Shown here piece after piece: positions 60,854 to 64,000 of a DNA stretch of 64,000 nucleotides. The stretch's first letter is position 1, and every line of letters starts with the position of its first letter. The stretch spans positions 29,746 through 93,745 of the forward strand of contig JAVBLX010000110.1 of NCBI GenBank assembly GCA_031553075.1, written 5' to 3'. This stretch comes from DIGJ01 sp031553075 (GTDB lineage: Bacteria > Bacillota > Clostridia > Lachnospirales > Lachnospiraceae). The notes under the pieces are model-generated. The model did no database searches. It was not told where the DNA came from and worked only from the letters and a program-made list of their open reading frames with translations. A program made the position numbers and the translations under genes.

Positions 60854-61619
60854 TAAGTATATAAAAGCCAAAGCCCACAATGCAAAATGCGGGTTTCACT
60901 GTATTAAAATTAAAAACTTTTCCGTATCCATTGGTGGGACCAGAATTCTGGAGGACATCAATCTGCATATTCATTGTGGCGAGCTGACAGCCATTATCGG
61001 CAAAAACGGTGCAGGAAAAACTACATTAATCCGGGCACTGCTAAATGAAGTTCCCCATGATGGCATCATTGAGTTTAAAGACGTGCGAAACAATACCTTT
61101 TCTGATCTGAAAGTAGGATATGTACCTCAGCATCTGAACATTGCCAAAAACACACCTACCAGTGTATATGACTTATTTGCCAGCTTCATTTCCAGTGCCC
61201 CGGTCTTCCTGTTTAAGAAAAAATCCGTGGAAGAGAAAATTCGAAATCAACTGGAAAAATTTGAGGCCGAGGAACTGATTAATAAAGCTGTTTGTGATTT
61301 ATCCGGGGGGCAGCTCCAGCGGGTGCTCCTATCCATTGCAACCTTGCCAACACCCAATCTTCTCATCCTGGACGAGCCAGTATCTGGCATCGACCATAAA
61401 GGAATGGAGCTTTTTTACAAAAATATTGATTATTTGAAGAAAAATGATGATTTGGCCGTAATCCTGGTCTCCCACGACTTGAACTATGTGGAAAAATATG
61501 CAGACCGTGTGGTACTCTTAGACCAAACGATTCAAAAACAGGGAAAACCCAAGGAAGTATTTACCAGTGAAGTATTTAAGGAAACCTTTGGCGACAGATG
61601 GGAGAGGAGCAGCGAATGA
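60846..61619 (+). CDS. znuC: Zinc-type ABC transporter ATPase
   Basis: 257 residues. Walker A GKNGAGKT, Q-loop VPQHL, signature LSGGQLQRVLL, Walker B LLILDEPVSGID and switch His in VSHDLNYV. The ATG overlaps the end of the binding-protein gene and the stop overlaps the permease start (ATGA). The N-terminal ~15 residues are an unusual Lys/His/Cys-bearing extension before the ABC fold. Confidence 0.92.
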   Translation: MSDKYIKAKAHNAKCGFHCIKIKNFSVSIGGTRILEDINLHIHCGELTAIIGKNGAGKTTLIRALLNEVPHDGIIEFKDVRNNTFSDLKVGYVPQHLNIAKNTPTSVYDLFASFISSAPVFLFKKKSVEEKIRNQLEKFEAEELINKAVCDLSGGQLQRVLLSIATLPTPNLLILDEPVSGIDHKGMELFYKNIDYLKKNDDLAVILVSHDLNYVEKYADRVVLLDQTIQKQGKPKEVFTSEVFKETFGDRWERSSE

Positions 61620-62455
61620 ATGTGATATATGGAATACTGGAAACCCTCCTGCCCTTCCGCTTTATTCAGTATGATTTTATGAAAAATGCTTTGATTGCCA
61701 TGGTAATCATAACACCACTTCTGGGGATACTGGGAACAATGATTGTCAATAACCGCATGGCATTTTTCTCGGATGCGCTGGGGCACTCAGCCTTTACCGG
61801 AATTGCAGTAGGTATCCTATGCGGGCTTGCCGATACCAACCTTTCCATGATATTGTTTGCTATCGTATTTGCCCTGGTATTAAATCAGATAAAACGTAAA
61901 AATACCGTTTCCACCGATACCATTATTTCCGTATTTTCTTCACTGGGAACGGCGGTGGGTTTGGTAATTCTTTCTCGAAAGGGGGAGTTTTCCCAATATA
62001 CCAGTCTGTTGGTAGGTGATATCCTAAGCATTACCCCAAAAGAAATAGGAATGCTTCTGATTATCTTCTGTATTACCCTTATATTCTGGGCAACCTGTTT
62101 TAACCAGCTTCATGGTATGAGTATCAATGAAAGCCTGGCTCGAAGTAAAAACATACCAACCAAATGGATTGATAATTTTTTTGTTGTAATTATCGCTTTA
62201 ATCATTATGCTGTCAATTAAGTGGGTAGGAATTCTTATTATTAACGCTCTGCTCATATTACCCGCCGCGGCCAGCCGAAACCTTGCTTCTAATATGAGAG
62301 AGTACCATGGGTATTCCATTGCGATTTCACTTTTTTCTGGAATTTTAGGACTGCTTCTATCATATTATAACAACACAGCGACTGGGCCAACCATAGTTAT
62401 TGTAGCCGCCGCAGTATTTTTCCTGACTCTGATAGCAAAACCGTTTGTAAAGTAA
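61616..62455 (+). CDS. znuB: Zinc-type ABC transporter permease
   Basis: 279 residues, ~8 helices of the ABC-3 family: DFMKNALIAMVIITPLLG, MAFFSDALGHSAFTGIA, STDTIISVFSSLGTAVGL and INALLILPAAASRNLA. ATG 61616 follows GAGAGG and overlaps the ATPase stop by 4 bases. Confidence 0.92.
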   Translation: MNVIYGILETLLPFRFIQYDFMKNALIAMVIITPLLGILGTMIVNNRMAFFSDALGHSAFTGIAVGILCGLADTNLSMILFAIVFALVLNQIKRKNTVSTDTIISVFSSLGTAVGLVILSRKGEFSQYTSLLVGDILSITPKEIGMLLIIFCITLIFWATCFNQLHGMSINESLARSKNIPTKWIDNFFVVIIALIIMLSIKWVGILIINALLILPAAASRNLASNMREYHGYSIAISLFSGILGLLLSYYNNTATGPTIVIVAAAVFFLTLIAKPFVK

Positions 62456-62474
62456 AAATAGCAAAGAACACTAT

Positions 62475-62638
62475 ACCAAAGCTCAATAACCAAAGGTCGA
62501 TAAACTAAAGCTCAATAAATCAAAGCACAATAAACTCAGGCTCAATAAATCAAAGCACAATAAATCAAAGCACAAAATCAAAGCACAAAATCAAAGCACA
62601 ATGAACCAAAGCACAATAACCAAAGCACAATAAACCAG
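62475..62638 (+). repeat. Iteron-like array of ~11 degenerate 15-bp direct repeats
   Basis: Consensus ATCAAAGCACAATAA with variants (ACCAAAGCTCAATAA; two shortened 13-bp units). The array fills the gap between the zinc permease and the second PerM/AI-2E-type gene and contains no ORF, because each unit carries a stop. Confidence 0.85.
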
Positions 62639-62700
62639 GAATTAATATATACCTAAAAAGATGTGTAACTGAAATACAAAGAAATTAGGGGGAGACTTTC

Positions 62701-63837
62701 ATGAAAGATGATAATAAGAGAACACCAGATATTTACTTAAAAATCCTAATTGATTTTTTATTTGCTATATTAATCTGTCTGGTTCTGATTTTTGTAGTGC
62801 CCAAGGCACTTGGTTTTTTTCTGCCCTTTGTAATTGGCTGGATTATTGCTGTAATAGCCAATCCTCTGGTTCGTTTTCTTGAAAAGCGACTTAAAATCAT
62901 AAGAAAGCATAGTTCAGTAATTATTATCATTGCCGCCCTGGCTATAGTCGTAGGAATCTTATATTTTAGCGGTGTCTTCCTGGCAAGACAGATCATTGGT
63001 GTATTTAAAGACCTGCCGGAAATGTACGTAGGCCTCCAGCAACAGATGAATGCTCTGGCAGCAAACCTTAACGGCGTCTATGCGGTGATGCCGGAAAACG
63101 TTCAAGACTTCCTTAACAATGCAGGAAGCAACATAATGACGTACCTTGGAAATGCTGTTTCTAACATGAAGGGTCCCAGTGTCACCGATGCCGGTTCTCT
63201 TGTGAAAAATGTAGCAGAAGTATTTCTAATGGCAATTATCACTCTCATGTCAGCTTATTTCTTTATCGCCGACCGTGAAAAGCTAGGTAAGATGCTGAAA
63301 ACCATTACACCAGATTCCATACAGAAGCAATATACCCTGATAAAAGACAACTTTGCCATGGCAATTGGGGGCTATTTCAAAGCTCAATTTAAGATTATGC
63401 TGGTAATAATTGTAATTCTTTTTATTGGTTTCGAGATTTTGGGAATTAATTATTCCTTTTTACTGGCACTTGGTATAGCACTGTTGGATTTTCTACCCGT
63501 TTTTGGTACAGGAACGGTAATAGGACCATGGGCTATCATCAACTTAATCAATGGTCACTACATGGAGGCAGTCTGCCTTACCGTGATTTATCTCATCTGC
63601 CAGGTTGTGCGCCAGATACTTCAGCCTAAGATGGTTGGGGACAGTATTGGACTTAATCCTTTGGCTACGCTTGTTTTTATGTTTATTGGGTACCGAGTTA
63701 AGGGCATCCTGGGGATGATTATTGGGATTCCTATTGGAATGGCACTGCTTAATATGTATCGGGCGGGGATTTTTGATAAGTTAATTCATGGGGTGAAGAT
63801 TGTGATTAGGGATATAAATGAATATAGGAAGTATTGA
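62701..63837 (+). CDS. AI-2E/PerM family membrane protein (second copy)
   Basis: 378 residues. Membrane helices at ~15-50 and ~65-92, a soluble middle segment, then the conserved C-terminal helices (LALGIALLDFLPVFGTGTVI; RQILQPKMVGDSIGLNPLATL; GIIGIPIGMALL-like end). It is of the YtvI-like sporulation-protein branch by length and pattern, though that is not certain. AGGGGGAG lies upstream of the ATG. Transport function unknown. Confidence 0.85.
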   Translation: MKDDNKRTPDIYLKILIDFLFAILICLVLIFVVPKALGFFLPFVIGWIIAVIANPLVRFLEKRLKIIRKHSSVIIIIAALAIVVGILYFSGVFLARQIIGVFKDLPEMYVGLQQQMNALAANLNGVYAVMPENVQDFLNNAGSNIMTYLGNAVSNMKGPSVTDAGSLVKNVAEVFLMAIITLMSAYFFIADREKLGKMLKTITPDSIQKQYTLIKDNFAMAIGGYFKAQFKIMLVIIVILFIGFEILGINYSFLLALGIALLDFLPVFGTGTVIGPWAIINLINGHYMEAVCLTVIYLICQVVRQILQPKMVGDSIGLNPLATLVFMFIGYRVKGILGMIIGIPIGMALLNMYRAGIFDKLIHGVKIVIRDINEYRKY

Positions 63838-63909
63838 GATTTAGAAACCAGATGCTTTAAGAGCTTTTTTGGGAGTTAGTTGACAAAATGGGTGATGGAA
63901 CCCGTACGC

Positions 63910-64000
63910 TGGATGAGGGGCAATGGAAAGGGCGCAGAAAAGAGACTTGGTGGTGGAAAACACTCCAGTTCCGCAGGTTAAGGGGTTCTAAGACGAATCC
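63910..64000 (+). repeat. Third copy of the ~93-nt dispersed repeat, cut by the window edge
   Basis: GCTGGATGAGG, then GGTGGTGGAAAACACTCCAG and TTCTAAGACGAATCC align along the whole length with the reverse complement of 45389-45480. The first third is diverged; the last ~30 bases are closely conserved. It follows the PerM/AI-2E-type gene. A frame from ATG 63890 through it would encode a TWWW-containing peptide, also seen in the other copies, but substitutions do not look protein-conserving. Confidence 0.75.

Noticed and set aside
62475..62638. CRISPR array
   Set aside because: Units are only about 15 bp and directly adjacent, without unique spacers or cas genes.

Overview
The window looks like chromosome from a spore-forming, anaerobic, gut-type Firmicute, most likely a Lachnospiraceae (Clostridium cluster XIVa) species. 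The support is moderate AT content, strong AGGAGG-type ribosome binding sites, consensus -35/-10 promoters, Csp-like subtilases, YesM/AraC two-component control of carbohydrate ABC importers, GH130 mannoside phosphorylases, heterodimeric LacL/LacM beta-galactosidase and a HydE maturase. No phage, insertion sequence, CRISPR array, rRNA or tRNA was recognised.

Layout. 1-112 is the tail of an unidentified gene. 265-1977 and 32235-33950 are two paralogous Csp-like serine proteases that bracket the first half. 2080-7405 (minus) is a disaccharide-use operon: esterase, GPH-type symporter, metallo-beta-lactamase-fold hydrolase and GH65 phosphorylase, with an AraC regulator upstream. 8640-16041 is a signalling island of two large hybrid kinases (HisKA-HATPase-REC-HPt) around a lone receiver and a degenerate-HPt/receiver protein. 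It is followed by a GH18 lipoprotein and a GH31 glucosidase. 20094-23471 (minus) is a YesM/AraC two-component system divergent from a carbohydrate ABC importer operon (23633-32095) that ends in a six-hairpin glycosidase and lacL-lacM.

34195-41116 holds a PerM/AI-2E-type membrane protein, an overlapping ADP-ribosyltransferase-like (DUF3990) gene plus partner, an SDR, an orphan moaC, a COG2509 flavoprotein and a chemotaxis receptor. 41537-47729 is a beta-mannan (galactoglucomannan) locus: LacI regulator, a short leader ORF, two GH130 phosphorylases and a GH36 alpha-galactosidase. 47882-52694 is a branched-chain amino acid importer. 52706-58957 holds a cytidylate-kinase-like protein, a DUF1015 protein, two aminotransferases, a CheY-like regulator and hydE. 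58974-62455 holds an ECF S component and a zinc-type ABC importer. A second PerM/AI-2E-type gene closes the window.

The most unusual features are non-coding. (1) A family of roughly 60-nt two-hairpin elements carries the Shine-Dalgarno of the next gene at 37.7, 43.9 (x2), 54.7 (x2), 56.0 and 57.9 kb. Its stems differ in sequence but stay base-paired, so a translation-control RNA element is plausible. (2) A ~93-nt repeat forms an inverted pair at 45.2/45.4 kb and recurs at the right end. (3) A 15-bp iteron-like array lies at 62.5 kb. (4) A promoter-proximal hairpin and T-run precede the liv operon.
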